In this document: in pieces, positions 20,216 to 29,866 of the stretch
How positions within the stretch are numbered: position 1 is the stretch's first letter
Layout: each line of letters opens with the position of its first letter
Origin: Fluctibacter corallii
Lineage (GTDB): Bacteria > Pseudomonadota > Gammaproteobacteria > Enterobacterales > Alteromonadaceae
NCBI RefSeq assembly: GCF_025751585.1
Contig: NZ_JAOWKX010000008.1
Coordinates: forward strand, 62,001-126,000
Length of the DNA stretch: 64,000 bases
Direction of reading: 5' to 3'
Made by a program: the position numbers and the translations under genes
The notes under the pieces: model-generated
The model's input: the letters and a program-made list of their open reading frames with translations, nothing else
Told to the model about the DNA's origin: nothing
Database searches by the model: none

Positions 20216-21394
20216 ATGAGTCTAGACGTTCATCGCACCTCATCACAACCGCCTAAGATTGCTCAACATAGCAGCCTATGTGAACACTGCCATTTAGAGG
20301 TAACCATCCCTGCGCTTTCACATAAACAAAAAGCCCACTGCCCTCGATGTAATCATAAGCTCGCTCAATTCCACCAATATGGGCATGAATGGATGATTGC
20401 ACTTGGACTGGGTGCGTTAATTTTATTACTGTTTTCACTCCCTTTCCCTTTTATCGGTTTCGAAGCACAAAGTGGTCAAAGCACCATCAGTATTTTAGGT
20501 GCAATAAAGACACTCACCACGTCGGGTTATGCCTTACTGGCTGCAATTACTGTGTTATTTGTACTCGCCATCCCTATCGCATTGTTGATCGTGGTTTTAA
20601 GTTTACTCGTGCCACTCATATCAAAGAGGCAACCGCAGTTATCAAACGTTTTCCTCAAAGCACTTTATCAACTCCTTCCATGGAGTATGGCTGAGGTGTT
20701 TTTATTAAGTGTATTGGTGGCAATGATCAAACTCAGTGACATGGCAGATATTACCTTTGGTCCCGGCTTTTATCTCTTTAGCGGCTATGTACTTTGCCAA
20801 ACACTGCTATTGCTTTATCTTGATAAAGCCTATTTACATTGGATTCTTGGGGAAACGGTACAACCACCTCGACCGCTTAATGCATCAGCAAGTATTCAAA
20901 AAACATGGGCGCTGCTACTCACAGCCAGCATCTTGTATGTTCCAGCGAACCTTTTGCCGATTATGAAAACAACACAATTGGGCCAAACAGAAGAAAACAG
21001 TATTTTGTCGGGCGTGGTGTCGTTATGGCAAGCTGGCTCGCGCCACATAGCCATTATTATTTTTGTTGCCAGTGTGATGATCCCGGTCATTAAAATAGTG
21101 GTGATGGCTTGGCTAAATTTTAGTGTTCAGTATGCACATTTTCTCTCAGAGCAAGAGCGTATTCGATGGTATCGAGTTATGGAGTTTATTGGGCGATGGT
21201 CAATGGTGGACGTATTTGTGGTTGCAATATTAGCGGGATTAATTCAACAAGGTAATGCAATGGCCGTCATTCCTGGCCCGGCTATATTGTCTTTTGCTGG
21301 CGTGGTGATAATGACTATGATTGCCGCCATGACATTTGATACTAGGCTATTTTGGCAGAACCCATCCCCTCGCAAAGGAGTAAATCATGTCTGA
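20216..21394 (+). CDS. pqiA: PqiA family integral membrane protein
   Basis: A 392-residue inner-membrane protein with two halves, each of about four transmembrane segments. A zinc-ribbon lies near the N-terminus (CEHCHLEV ... CPRCNHKL); the cysteine pair of the second half is not evident, as that half begins around WALLLTASILYVPANLLPIM. In E. coli PqiA anchors the PqiB needle for lipid transport across the envelope. It overlaps pqiB by 8 bases. Confidence 0.92.
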   Translation: MSLDVHRTSSQPPKIAQHSSLCEHCHLEVTIPALSHKQKAHCPRCNHKLAQFHQYGHEWMIALGLGALILLLFSLPFPFIGFEAQSGQSTISILGAIKTLTTSGYALLAAITVLFVLAIPIALLIVVLSLLVPLISKRQPQLSNVFLKALYQLLPWSMAEVFLLSVLVAMIKLSDMADITFGPGFYLFSGYVLCQTLLLLYLDKAYLHWILGETVQPPRPLNASASIQKTWALLLTASILYVPANLLPIMKTTQLGQTEENSILSGVVSLWQAGSRHIAIIIFVASVMIPVIKIVVMAWLNFSVQYAHFLSEQERIRWYRVMEFIGRWSMVDVFVVAILAGLIQQGNAMAVIPGPAILSFAGVVIMTMIAAMTFDTRLFWQNPSPRKGVNHV

Positions 21395-23033
21395 GCGCGA
21401 TAGGAATCAAGCGCAAATAAAAAAAATGACCTCGATATCACGTATTTGGATTGTTCCAATTCTTGCGCTCATCGTGGGTGGTGGCTTCGTTTATCAACAA
21501 TGGGTCGATCGAGGGCAGTTTGTTACCATTGAGCTAGAGCAGGCGACAGGCCTGGAAGCAGATAAAACGAAGATTAAAACCCGAGATGTTGACGTTGGTG
21601 TGGTTAAATCTATTCAGCTAAAAGAAGATCTGTCAGGCGTTATCGTGACCGCTGCAATTCAAAAAAATGCCACGCACTTACTTCGTTCAGACAGCAAAGT
21701 ATGGGTAGTTCGGCCACGAGTATCCTTAAGCGGCGTAACAGGGTTAAGTACCTTGGTCTCTGGGCCCTATATTGCGTTTTCTCCCGGAGAGAGTAATCAG
21801 CTCTCAGACAAATTTGTTGCATTGGAAAACCCACCTGTCACCCCTGCTGGCACACCAGGCATGCATATTACACTGACGAGCAATGATGATTTTTCTTTTA
21901 AAGCGGGTGATTCTGTTGTGTATAAAGGGTTAAAAGTTGGCGAGTTTGAAAGCATAGAATACGACTTAGACGCTCGAAGTGTCGCCTACAATGTCTTCAT
22001 AGAGGCGCCTTTTCATGAAATTCTCTCTCCCAACACGCGATTTTGGAATACGAGCGGGCTGAGCTTTGATATATCGGCCAGTGGCTTTACCGCGCGAACA
22101 GGAAGCCTGGAAACTATGCTCACCAACGGCGTCACCTTTGGCGTACCAGATGGCCAGTTTCGAGGCGGTGAGATTAACGAAGATCATCAATTTGAGATTT
22201 TTTCGGATTATCAGACCGCATCTGATCAACGTTATAAACGCACGGTAGAATTTGTATTGTTAGTAGAGGAAACCATCCGAGGCCTTGAAGTGGGTGCGCC
22301 TGTCGAATACCGTGGCTTAAAAATTGGCGAAGTGAAAACAATCAACCTGCAAGGCACCCTCGATAATGGCTTACTCCGTCGCGGTTACCGAATCCCAGTG
22401 CTCATTTCTTTGCAGCCTGGACGACTCACACTAGGCGATACCATAGAAGCGGAAGAAAAACTCAAACGCGACTTTGCTGAATGGATCCCACAAGGATTAC
22501 GTGCATCACTAAAGATGGGGAATTTACTCTCTGGAAGCCTCTATGTCGACATTAATCACTATGATGAACTCAACGCCAACACAACAGAAATGTTTAACGG
22601 GCTACCCGTTATTCCGACTGTATCGAACGAATTCACTCAAATTACCCAAAAAGTCAATGCGATTTTAGATAAGGTGAACGGTATCCCCTATTCTGAGCTG
22701 ACCGAAAATATGAATAATGCCTTGCTGGAATTTGAAAAAACGGCCAGCGCATTTCGGCAGTCTGCCGCTGCGGCATCACAATTAATTGATGATGCTAATC
22801 AGACCCAAATTATTCGCGACATTGAACGCGCTTTGCATGCGTTTGAATCGCTAGCATCAGATTATGCAGCGGGATCTTCAACGCAATCCACCTTGAGTGA
22901 CACCCTTAAAGATATTCAGCGCACACTGACAGAAATCACGCCTGTTATTCAACAAATCAACGATGTTCCGAACCGGCTTATTTTTGTAGACGGTACAGAG
23001 CCGACGCTTGAGCCAAAAGGAAGGAAGCCATAA
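21387..23033 (+). CDS. pqiB: PqiB, MCE-domain intermembrane lipid transport protein
   Basis: A 548-residue protein with one N-terminal transmembrane helix (about residues 16-34) and three MCE domains (starting near residues 45, 160 and 285; VVYKGLKVGEF and EYRGLKIGEV mark the second and third). The C-terminal helical region from about residue 430 corresponds to the coiled needle of PqiB. Together with PqiA and the lipoprotein PqiC it forms a periplasm-spanning lipid conduit. Confidence 0.94.
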   Translation: MSERDRNQAQIKKMTSISRIWIVPILALIVGGGFVYQQWVDRGQFVTIELEQATGLEADKTKIKTRDVDVGVVKSIQLKEDLSGVIVTAAIQKNATHLLRSDSKVWVVRPRVSLSGVTGLSTLVSGPYIAFSPGESNQLSDKFVALENPPVTPAGTPGMHITLTSNDDFSFKAGDSVVYKGLKVGEFESIEYDLDARSVAYNVFIEAPFHEILSPNTRFWNTSGLSFDISASGFTARTGSLETMLTNGVTFGVPDGQFRGGEINEDHQFEIFSDYQTASDQRYKRTVEFVLLVEETIRGLEVGAPVEYRGLKIGEVKTINLQGTLDNGLLRRGYRIPVLISLQPGRLTLGDTIEAEEKLKRDFAEWIPQGLRASLKMGNLLSGSLYVDINHYDELNANTTEMFNGLPVIPTVSNEFTQITQKVNAILDKVNGIPYSELTENMNNALLEFEKTASAFRQSAAAASQLIDDANQTQIIRDIERALHAFESLASDYAAGSSTQSTLSDTLKDIQRTLTEITPVIQQINDVPNRLIFVDGTEPTLEPKGRKP

Positions 23034-23034
23034 C

Positions 23035-23628
23035 ATGCTTAAGATAATGATAGTTCTCGCGTGTCTATTCATGACAATCAGCTGTGGCACCAATAACGTT
23101 GCTAAGCTGAAGTATTATTTGTTGTCTTCACCCGATACCAGCACGTTTAAGACTCACAAAGTGCTTACCAATACAAACGGATTACGTATTGGTAACGTCA
23201 CGACGGCAGAATATTTACAGCGCTCTCAGTTACCGATGCTAATCGGCACACATCAGGTGTATTACGCTAGCCAACACTTATGGGCACAACCTCTAACTGA
23301 CGATATTCGCATGGCGTTAGAGCATGCTTTGGCAGGGTTATTCTCTGAATCAAATTCAGCTGATAACGCAACCTTACACTTTCATTTTGACCATTTCACT
23401 GCCACTGACAACGCGGCGGTCATTTGTGAAGGACATTACCGTGTCGAGGTTGAAAACACGGGGCCTGATAGTGCACAACCTCGTTATCCATTTACCTTCA
23501 CGTTACCCTTAGACGAAGATGGTTTTGAACACGCTATCAGTAAGCTAAATCAATGTATTTCTGAGATAAGCCAGCAAGCACACCAAGACTTTCAGGGCAC
23601 AATGAACCACCATGCTAAACAAAACTAA
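23035..23628 (+). CDS. pqiC: PqiC-like outer-membrane lipoprotein
   Basis: A 197-residue lipoprotein of the ABC-type transport auxiliary (PqiC/YmbA) family. The start at 23035, one base after the pqiB stop, gives the signal MLKIMIVLACLFMTISCG with a lipobox cysteine. KYYLLSSPD and the RIGNVTTAEYLQRSQL motif are typical of the family. It overlaps the following diguanylate cyclase gene by 17 bases, so it belongs to a four-gene operon. Confidence 0.88.
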   Translation: MLKIMIVLACLFMTISCGTNNVAKLKYYLLSSPDTSTFKTHKVLTNTNGLRIGNVTTAEYLQRSQLPMLIGTHQVYYASQHLWAQPLTDDIRMALEHALAGLFSESNSADNATLHFHFDHFTATDNAAVICEGHYRVEVENTGPDSAQPRYPFTFTLPLDEDGFEHAISKLNQCISEISQQAHQDFQGTMNHHAKQN

Positions 23629-24709
23629 AGCCGCCTTTAATACCTTTCTAACTCTCGGAGTTCATCGAGGTCGTACCCCTGAAGTAAATCGACAAATATT
23701 TGTTATCAATTTATTTTCGATCGTAGGGTTATGTATCGTCAGTGCACTCGCATTGTCTGCCTACATTCGACAAGAATTTGTGCTTGCCGTTGTATTAACC
23801 GCGTCTTCCATCGCCATGTACATTTCTCACCGACTCGTTGAAGTCACAAAGCCTTTTACAGGCTATCGTGTCGCTGGCAATTTTTTACTGTATTGTTTAA
23901 TGCTGTTAATGGCATTTTTAGTCGTTACTGGTGGACGAGAAAACACTGGGCCCTTGTGGATTTTTCTGGTTCCACCCGTCGCCCTTTTCTTTGGAGGGCT
24001 AAAAAAAGGGCTGCGGGATATCGGCCTATTCACGTCGGTAATATTTATTTTGCTTTTTCTATTACCCGACACCATTGCGCTAACTCAGTATTCTTATGGG
24101 TTTAAGAGTCGCTTATTGCTGTCCTTTTTGACCCTTACCTTTTTAGCAGGTTTTTACGAGTACTCGCGCTCTGAAAGTTACAAGCGGATGAAGCAATTAA
24201 GTGACGAGTTTGAGCGACAGGCTAGAAGCGACAGTTTGACCAAATTGCCCAATCGTAGAAGCATGCGAGAACATTTAGATTACGAATTTAGTCGTAGCCA
24301 ACGGGCAAAACAAACCATGTCTGTAATGTTATGTGATATTGATCATTTTAAGTCGATCAATGATGAACATGGCCATGACGGCGGCGATTACACCTTAATT
24401 GAGCTGAGCCAACTGTTCAGAGATACCTTACGCAAGCAAGATATCGTCGCCCGTTGGGGAGGTGAGGAGTTTATTTTTTTATTACCCGAAACAAACCAAC
24501 ATGATGCTTACATTCTTGCCGAAAAACTACGTAAACGCGTTGAAAATTATGGGTTTAAATACAAAGGCACGCCCTTTACCTTAACTGTGAGTATTGGTAT
24601 CGCTGAAGTCGAACATCATCTATCGGTAGACAAGGCCATTAGTTTGGCAGATCACTTCATGTACCAAGCAAAACGAGAAGGACGAAATAAGACACTGCCA
24701 ATATTTTAA
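23612..24709 (+). CDS. Membrane-bound diguanylate cyclase (GGDEF domain)
   Basis: A 365-residue protein with about six hydrophobic segments in the first 185 residues and a C-terminal GGDEF domain. The DSLTKLPNRRSM entry motif, the DIDHFKSINDEHGHDGGD metal/substrate residues and the active-site RWGGEEF (GGEEF variant, compatible with activity) are present. No inhibitory-site RxxD is obvious just upstream of GGEEF. The overlap with pqiC suggests co-transcription with the lipid-transport genes. Confidence 0.9.
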   Translation: MLNKTKAAFNTFLTLGVHRGRTPEVNRQIFVINLFSIVGLCIVSALALSAYIRQEFVLAVVLTASSIAMYISHRLVEVTKPFTGYRVAGNFLLYCLMLLMAFLVVTGGRENTGPLWIFLVPPVALFFGGLKKGLRDIGLFTSVIFILLFLLPDTIALTQYSYGFKSRLLLSFLTLTFLAGFYEYSRSESYKRMKQLSDEFERQARSDSLTKLPNRRSMREHLDYEFSRSQRAKQTMSVMLCDIDHFKSINDEHGHDGGDYTLIELSQLFRDTLRKQDIVARWGGEEFIFLLPETNQHDAYILAEKLRKRVENYGFKYKGTPFTLTVSIGIAEVEHHLSVDKAISLADHFMYQAKREGRNKTLPIF

Positions 24710-24854
24710 TGCGTAGACAAAATATGACGCCCGCCTTTTATCGACGTTGGTAGACTTCTGCGTCTTAGCTTGCGACGTATTTTGACTCCGTGCCCTATGT
24801 GTATCATGCTAAGCGTCTCCTTCAAGTAATGAAGTTTAAAATGAGGGTGTTAAT

Positions 24855-25262
24855 ATGAAATCTCCACCAAACTTTAACGTTTCTATTCGTAACGGCGTTA
24901 TTTTTGTAAGGTTACGTGGAGACTGGGATGTCACAACCGATTTTCAATATTTATCAGCGTTAAGCAGTGCAATGCAATCAATGCGTGGCAATCCGTGGGC
25001 AATCATTGTAGATATGCGCGGCTGGCATCTTAGCCGACAGTTTATTCAAAATACCCAAAAAGCAGATATCGATTTAGATCGACGCAATCAAAAAGCGGAA
25101 TGTTGGTTGGTTGACCATCCAAATCAAGCAGAACACTTGATTCATCACATGGCAAACGCAAACCTTCCCTTTCTTCGAACAACAAGTGTAGAAAAAGCAG
25201 TCGGTTTTTTGTCTGGTCATGGATTCGTGGTTGACAATATTGTACACCTATCCCATGTGTGA
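24855..25262 (+). CDS. Uncharacterised STAS/SpoIIAA-like small protein
   Basis: A 135-residue soluble protein without signal or membrane segments. The pattern (VSIRNGVIFVRLRGDWD, then WAIIVDMRGW) recalls SpoIIAA/STAS-like folds, but no diagnostic residue confirms it. The function is unknown. It lies alone between the diguanylate cyclase and the NPP1-type gene. ATG at 24855 follows GAGGGTG. Confidence 0.6.
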   Translation: MKSPPNFNVSIRNGVIFVRLRGDWDVTTDFQYLSALSSAMQSMRGNPWAIIVDMRGWHLSRQFIQNTQKADIDLDRRNQKAECWLVDHPNQAEHLIHHMANANLPFLRTTSVEKAVGFLSGHGFVVDNIVHLSHV

Positions 25263-25383
25263 TTTTCACGCAGATAAATTTCTTCAATTACACGCTTTGA
25301 ACGCTCTCGACAGGGGTTAATTATTTTACCTAAACATATATGGTTGATATGATGCTTTTTTAACCCACTAAAAAGGAAAAAAA

Positions 25384-26178
25384 GTGAAAGCATCTCAACT
25401 CTTACCCACCCTACTCATAATGGGAAGCACAAGTTTTGCTATGGCAGACGACTTTCCTGCCCTAGATGAAGCACTACCTACCCTTGTTGACGCTTACACC
25501 ATTGCACCTGTATTTGATTTTGACGGCGACGGTTGCTTTCCTAGCGCAGGTATTAGCCGTGCTGGTGAAATGAATGGCGGTCTAAAAACAAGCGGGCCAT
25601 TAGGCGGACATTGCCGAAGCCATGACTTTCTCAATACATCAAATACGTTACATCGACATGCATGTTTGGAAAATCAAGGCGATGAGTATTGTGGCCATAT
25701 TTACATGCTTTATTTTGAGAAAGACCAAGTAATACCGTACCTTGGTTTCGGTCATCGACACGATTGGGAGTATGCCGCAGTTTTCACTAAAAACGGCGTA
25801 GTGACTCACGGTACATATAGCTCTCACGGTGACGCCATTACCAAACCGGCAAGTGAACTCCCTTTTGAAGGCACACACCTTAAAATTGTTTACCACAAAG
25901 ACGGGGCACTTACCCATGCGATGCGTTTTGCCAAACAACCGACAGAAATCGCGGAGAACCCCTATGGACGTTTCGTAACTCCGACAATTACAAGTTGGTA
26001 CAAGATTGTGGGTGATGGCCTGTCAAACGCTGACATGCGCTACAGATTGAACAACTATGATTATGGCAGCGCGCATATTTCAGTCAAAGATAGCAGCTTT
26101 CTCGGCAGTCTCAATAAAGCCAAACCTTCGAGCTACCCACAATTTACCCAAGCTAGCATAGATAACGCAGCAGAATAA
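25384..26178 (+). CDS. NPP1 family (necrosis- and ethylene-inducing-like) secreted protein
   Basis: A 264-residue protein with an N-terminal signal peptide (cleavage likely after SFAMA) and the NPP1/NLP hallmark heptapeptide GHRHDWE at about residues 122-128. It also has the DFDGDGCFPSAGISR motif typical of bacterial members. NLPs of plant pathogens lyse eudicot membranes by binding glycosylinositol phosphorylceramides; the role in aquatic bacteria is unknown. The start is GTG, supported by AAAAGGAA just upstream. Cysteines near residues 45, 70, 87 and 95 could pair. It is monocistronic. Confidence 0.9.
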   Translation: MKASQLLPTLLIMGSTSFAMADDFPALDEALPTLVDAYTIAPVFDFDGDGCFPSAGISRAGEMNGGLKTSGPLGGHCRSHDFLNTSNTLHRHACLENQGDEYCGHIYMLYFEKDQVIPYLGFGHRHDWEYAAVFTKNGVVTHGTYSSHGDAITKPASELPFEGTHLKIVYHKDGALTHAMRFAKQPTEIAENPYGRFVTPTITSWYKIVGDGLSNADMRYRLNNYDYGSAHISVKDSSFLGSLNKAKPSSYPQFTQASIDNAAE

Positions 26179-26220
26179 ACCTGCTATCGGGTAGCAAATT
26201 AATCGGTAACTATCGATATA

Positions 26221-26248
26221 AAAAGAAAAGGCTCCGAGTGGAGCCTTT
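26221..26248 (-). terminator. Rho-independent terminator of lysS
   Basis: The stem AAAGGCTCC/GGAGCCTTT (26227-26235 with 26240-26248) is followed by a T-rich stretch on the minus strand, 20 bases past the lysS stop. It may also serve the NPP1 gene from the other side. Confidence 0.85.
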
Positions 26249-26267
26249 ATCGATCTTGTTGAATCTC

Positions 26268-27815
26268 TTACGATTCCGCTTTCTCTTGCGGCTTCATATG
26301 CGGGAATAAAATCACATCTTTAATGGTTGGGCTGTCTGTAAACAACATGACCAATCGATCAATACCAATTCCCTCACCCGCCGTTGGAGGAAGGCCATAC
26401 TCTAACGCTCGGATATAGTCTTCATCATAGTGCATCGCCTCATCGTCACCCGCTTCTTTTTCTTCCACTTGTTTACGGAAACGTGCCGCTTGGTCTTCTG
26501 CATCGTTTAGCTCAGAGAAGCCATTTGCCAGCTCTCTTCCACCAACGAAGAATTCGAACCGGTCAGTAATAAACGGATTCTCGTCATTACGACGCGCTAA
26601 TGGTGAGACTTCCCAAGGGTAAGCAGTAATGAAGGTAGGCTGCATAAGCTGTTCTTCGGCCGTCGCCTCAAAAATCTCACACAGATATTTACCCGCACCC
26701 CAAATACCATCCACTTCCGGCTCTTTGATGTGCAACTGTTTTGCCATCGCTTTTAGTTCATCCAAATGATTCTCTGGATCGTTAATCGCTGTTGCGTTGG
26801 CTTCTGGCCAGTATTTCAGAATCGCTTCATTCATCGTCAAGCGCTGGAAAGGCTGTCCAAAATCATATTCTATGGTGTCTACTACTTCGCCTTCGCTGTT
26901 TTTCATCGTATTTTTGATGATTGCAGAGCCCATTACGTCTTCTGCCAACGTGCGAAGCATGTCTTCTGTTAAGTCCATCAAGTCGTTAAAATCAGCATAC
27001 GCCTGATAGAATTCAAGCATGGTGAACTCAGGATTATGACGTGTTGATAGACCTTCATTTCGGAAGTTACGATTAATTTCGTACACACGCTCAAAGCCAC
27101 CGACAACAAGACGCTTTAAATAAAGCTCAGGTGCGATACGTAAGAACATTTCTATATCGAGTGCATTATGGTGCGTCACAAATGGACGCGCCGTCGCGCC
27201 GCCTGGAATCACTTGGAGCATGGGTGTTTCAACTTCCATGAAATCGCGATCACTGAGGTACTTGCGGATACCATTTACAATTTGACTACGGACACGGAAT
27301 GTCTCTCGTGTATCAGGATTGGTAATCAAATCAACATAACGTTGACGGTATTTGGTTTCCTGATCAGCTAAACCATGAAACTTTTCTGGAAGCGGACGCA
27401 ATGACTTAGTCAGCAACACATACTCTGACATATTAACGTATAAGTCACCTTTGCCAGATTTATTTAAGTCGCCTTTCACACCAATGATGTCACCAATATC
27501 CAATGAACCATAGCGTGCTTTAATGTCTTTTTGTGTGTCTTTATCGGCATACGCTTGAATACGTCCGGTCATGTCCTGAAGTAACAAGAACGGCCCACGT
27601 TTAGCCATAATGCGACCCGCAATACTGACTACTTTACTTAGTTCAGCTAAAGATTCTTTATCTTGCTCACCAAATTCAGTTTGCAATTCATTGCTGTAGA
27701 ATTCACGACGGAAGTCATTCGGAAAGCCATTGGCTTTACACTGCTCACGAATGCTATCTAATTTGCCCCGGCGCTCTGCGATCAATTTGTTTTCGTCTTG
27801 TTGTATATCAGTCAT
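26268..27815 (-). CDS. lysS: Lysyl-tRNA synthetase (class II)
   Basis: A 515-residue class II LysRS. The OB-fold anticodon domain (about residues 60-150, [13 protein letters not shown]) is followed by the catalytic core with motif 2 ([20 protein letters not shown]) and motif 3 ([11 protein letters not shown]). It sits 22 bases after prfB, the conserved prfB-lysS pair of gammaproteobacteria. Confidence 0.96.
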   Translation of the reverse strand: MTDIQQDENKLIAERRGKLDSIREQCKANGFPNDFRREFYSNELQTEFGEQDKESLAELSKVVSIAGRIMAKRGPFLLLQDMTGRIQAYADKDTQKDIKARYGSLDIGDIIGVKGDLNKSGKGDLYVNMSEYVLLTKSLRPLPEKFHGLADQETKYRQRYVDLITNPDTRETFRVRSQIVNGIRKYLSDRDFMEVETPMLQVIPGGATARPFVTHHNALDIEMFLRIAPELYLKRLVVGGFERVYEINRNFRNEGLSTRHNPEFTMLEFYQAYADFNDLMDLTEDMLRTLAEDVMGSAIIKNTMKNSEGEVVDTIEYDFGQPFQRLTMNEAILKYWPEANATAINDPENHLDELKAMAKQLHIKEPEVDGIWGAGKYLCEIFEATAEEQLMQPTFITAYPWEVSPLARRNDENPFITDRFEFFVGGRELANGFSELNDAEDQAARFRKQVEEKEAGDDEAMHYDEDYIRALEYGLPPTAGEGIGIDRLVMLFTDSPTIKDVILFPHMKPQEKAES

Positions 27816-27837
27816 CGACTTTCCTGATTTGCTATTT

Positions 27838-28936
27838 TTAAAGACCAGATTTAAGGCTAGCCTGAATGAATTTATCTAAATCGCCATCCAATACCGCTTG
27901 GGTATTGCGCGTTTCTACACCCGTACGTAAGTCTTTGATGCGTGAGTCGTCAAGCACGTAAGAACGAATCTGACTTCCCCACCCAATATCTGACTTGCCG
28001 TCTTCCATGGCTTGCTTTTCTTCGTTTTGTTTCTGCATTTCAAACTCATAGAGCTTTGCTTTTAGCTGCTTCATGGCTTGATCTTTATTTTTATGCTGTG
28101 AACGATCATTTTGACATTGAACAACAATGCCTGAAGGTTCATGAGTAATACGCACTGCGGAATCCGTTCGGTTTACATGCTGACCACCCGCACCTGACGC
28201 ACGATAAGTATCGATGCGCAAGTCAGCTGGGTTGATTTCAATCTCTATATCGTCATCAATTTCAGGATAAGCAAACGCAGAGGCAAATGATGTGTGACGA
28301 CGATTACCTGAATCAAAAGGTGACTTTCGCACTAATCGGTGCACGCCGGTTTCCGTTCTTAACCAACCAAACGCGTATTCGCCCGCAAAACGTATAGTCG
28401 CACTTTTAATACCAGCAACATCACCGTCAGACACTTCAATTAGTTCGGTTTTAAAGCCATGCTCTTCTCCCCAACGCAAGTACATGCGAAGGAGCATATT
28501 CGCCCAATCCTGTGCTTCGGTGCCACCCGAGCCAGCTTGAATATCGAGGTAACAATCGTTCGCGTCTTGTTCACCAGAGAACATACGGCGAAACTCTAAC
28601 TCTTCTAATTTATTTATTAGCCCATCAAGCTCGGCTTGTGCTTCGTTGAATGTGTCTTCGTCTTCTGCTTCAACCGCAAGTTCCAACAGCCCTTCGACGT
28701 CATCAGCACCTTGAGTCAATTGCTCAATGGTATTCACCACAGTTTCTAACGCAACCTTTTCTTTGCCAAGAGCTTGCGCTCTTTCTGGTTCGTTCCAAAC
28801 GTCAGGACTCTCTAGTTCGCGGTTTACCTCTTCTAATCGTTCGCACTTTTCAGCGAAGTCAAAGGTACCCCCTAAGCAGTTCAGTGCGTCCGCGCACGTC
28901 TGCAATACCATTTTGTACAGGATTGATTTCAAACAT
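27838..28936 (-). CDS. prfB: Peptide chain release factor 2, expressed by programmed +1 frameshift
   Basis: RF2 recognises UAA and UGA stop codons. The start is the ATG at 28936 ([20 protein letters not shown]...), giving 25 codons to CTT; the in-frame TGA at 28861-28859 is bypassed by a +1 shift to GAC, after which 340 codons continue to 27838 (365 residues in all). The SPF anticodon-like motif is present ([10 protein letters not shown]), and so is the catalytic GGQ ([17 protein letters not shown]). Any start inside the second frame is artefactual. It is followed by lysS. Confidence 0.95.
28858..28875 (-). promoter_or_regulatory. prfB programmed frameshift site
   Basis: On the minus strand the sequence AGGGGGTACCTTTGAC contains the internal Shine-Dalgarno-like AGGGGG three bases before the slippery CTT, followed by TGA C. 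This is the classic RF2 autoregulatory signal: low RF2 lets the ribosome pause at UGA and slip to CUU|GAC. Confidence 0.95.
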
Positions 28937-29138
28937 AAAACGATTCAACGAGAAAAGTAAAAAAGAGGCGAATTTTACCTAAAAACGACTGGGTTTTACA
29001 GTGTAAAAATGACTAGTCATGTGAAGAATTAGAATAAGAGGCATAGCTGTGAAGGTATTATATTTTTATTGTGCAAAGCAAAACCACATTAATCTCGCCA
29101 TGATATGACAAAAATGGGACTATTCACCAATGAGAAGA

Positions 29139-29180
29139 AAGATGGGAAAATGCCTTCTACCATGAACGCATCTTCCCATT
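29139..29180 (-). terminator. Likely terminator of the FMN reductase gene
   Basis: The hairpin ATGGGAAAATGC/GCATCTTCCCAT (29142-29153 with 29168-29179, one mismatch) with T-rich DNA following on the minus strand lies just past the reductase stop codon. Confidence 0.65.
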
Positions 29181-29188
29181 TTAATGAA

Positions 29189-29761
29189 TTAGCTTTTTAA
29201 CTTGTTAAGTGTATCCACGAGTTCACGGCCTAAGTTTTTCAACGCTGCATCTAGTTTCTCGTCGGTGATGTTGCCGTTTTCATCAAATTTCTCAAAGGCT
29301 TTAGGCACAGATTTTTGCGTAGGCAACACCATTGTACCTAAATTTTCCATTAACATTCTCAGAGGTACAAGTACACGCATTCCACCGAGCGCACCCGGTG
29401 AAGCTGCCATGATTGCAGCCACTTTGCCTTTATAAGCAGCAAGAGGCTTTTCATCACCAACTTTTCTAGATGCCCAATCAATCGCATTTTTAAATAATGC
29501 GCTGTAAGCGCTGTTATATTCGGGAGACGCAATCAAGAAGCCATCGCTTTCCATCAATAGTTCTTTGAAACGCTGGCCCCCTTCGTGCATGCCTTTTTCA
29601 GCCTCCAGATCTTCAGTAAATATGGGCATGTCATAATCTTCCAGATTAACAATCGTAACTTCGGCACCTGCTTCGCGCGCGCCCTCAGCCGCCACTTTCA
29701 CTACCTTCTTATTTACAGAGTCTCTTCTTCCACTTCCAGCAAACGCTACAATTTTTATCAT
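29189..29761 (-). CDS. NAD(P)H-dependent FMN reductase family protein
   Basis: A 190-residue flavodoxin-like reductase. The FMN phosphate loop AGSGRRDSVNKKV is near the N-terminus, SPEYNSAYSALFKNAIDWAS binds the flavin and SPGALGGMRVLVPLR follows; these identify the azoreductase/chromate-reductase-like NADPH-dependent FMN reductase family. It is cytosolic and likely detoxifies quinones or metal oxyanions, though the substrate is unknown. It is monocistronic. Confidence 0.88.
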   Translation of the reverse strand: MIKIVAFAGSGRRDSVNKKVVKVAAEGAREAGAEVTIVNLEDYDMPIFTEDLEAEKGMHEGGQRFKELLMESDGFLIASPEYNSAYSALFKNAIDWASRKVGDEKPLAAYKGKVAAIMAASPGALGGMRVLVPLRMLMENLGTMVLPTQKSVPKAFEKFDENGNITDEKLDAALKNLGRELVDTLNKLKS

Positions 29762-29821
29762 AGTAATATCTTCCTAAAGTACAGCCCAACACGTGCTTCA
29801 AACGTTATACAAGCCTAAAAA

Positions 29822-29849
29822 ACAGAAAACGACGCATATCGCGTCGTTT
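29822..29849 (-). terminator. Rho-independent terminator of the epimerase operon
   Basis: The stem AAACGACGC/GCGTCGTTT (29827-29835 with 29841-29849), followed by T-rich DNA on the minus strand, lies 18 bases past the epimerase stop codon. Confidence 0.8.
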
Positions 29850-29866
29850 CACTTCATTAAGTATGA

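Noticed and set aside
27838..28932. An uninterrupted prfB reading frame beginning MKSILYKM
   Set aside because: The true start is ATG 28936 in the other frame, with the classic CTT TGA C frameshift; the uninterrupted frame is an artefact.
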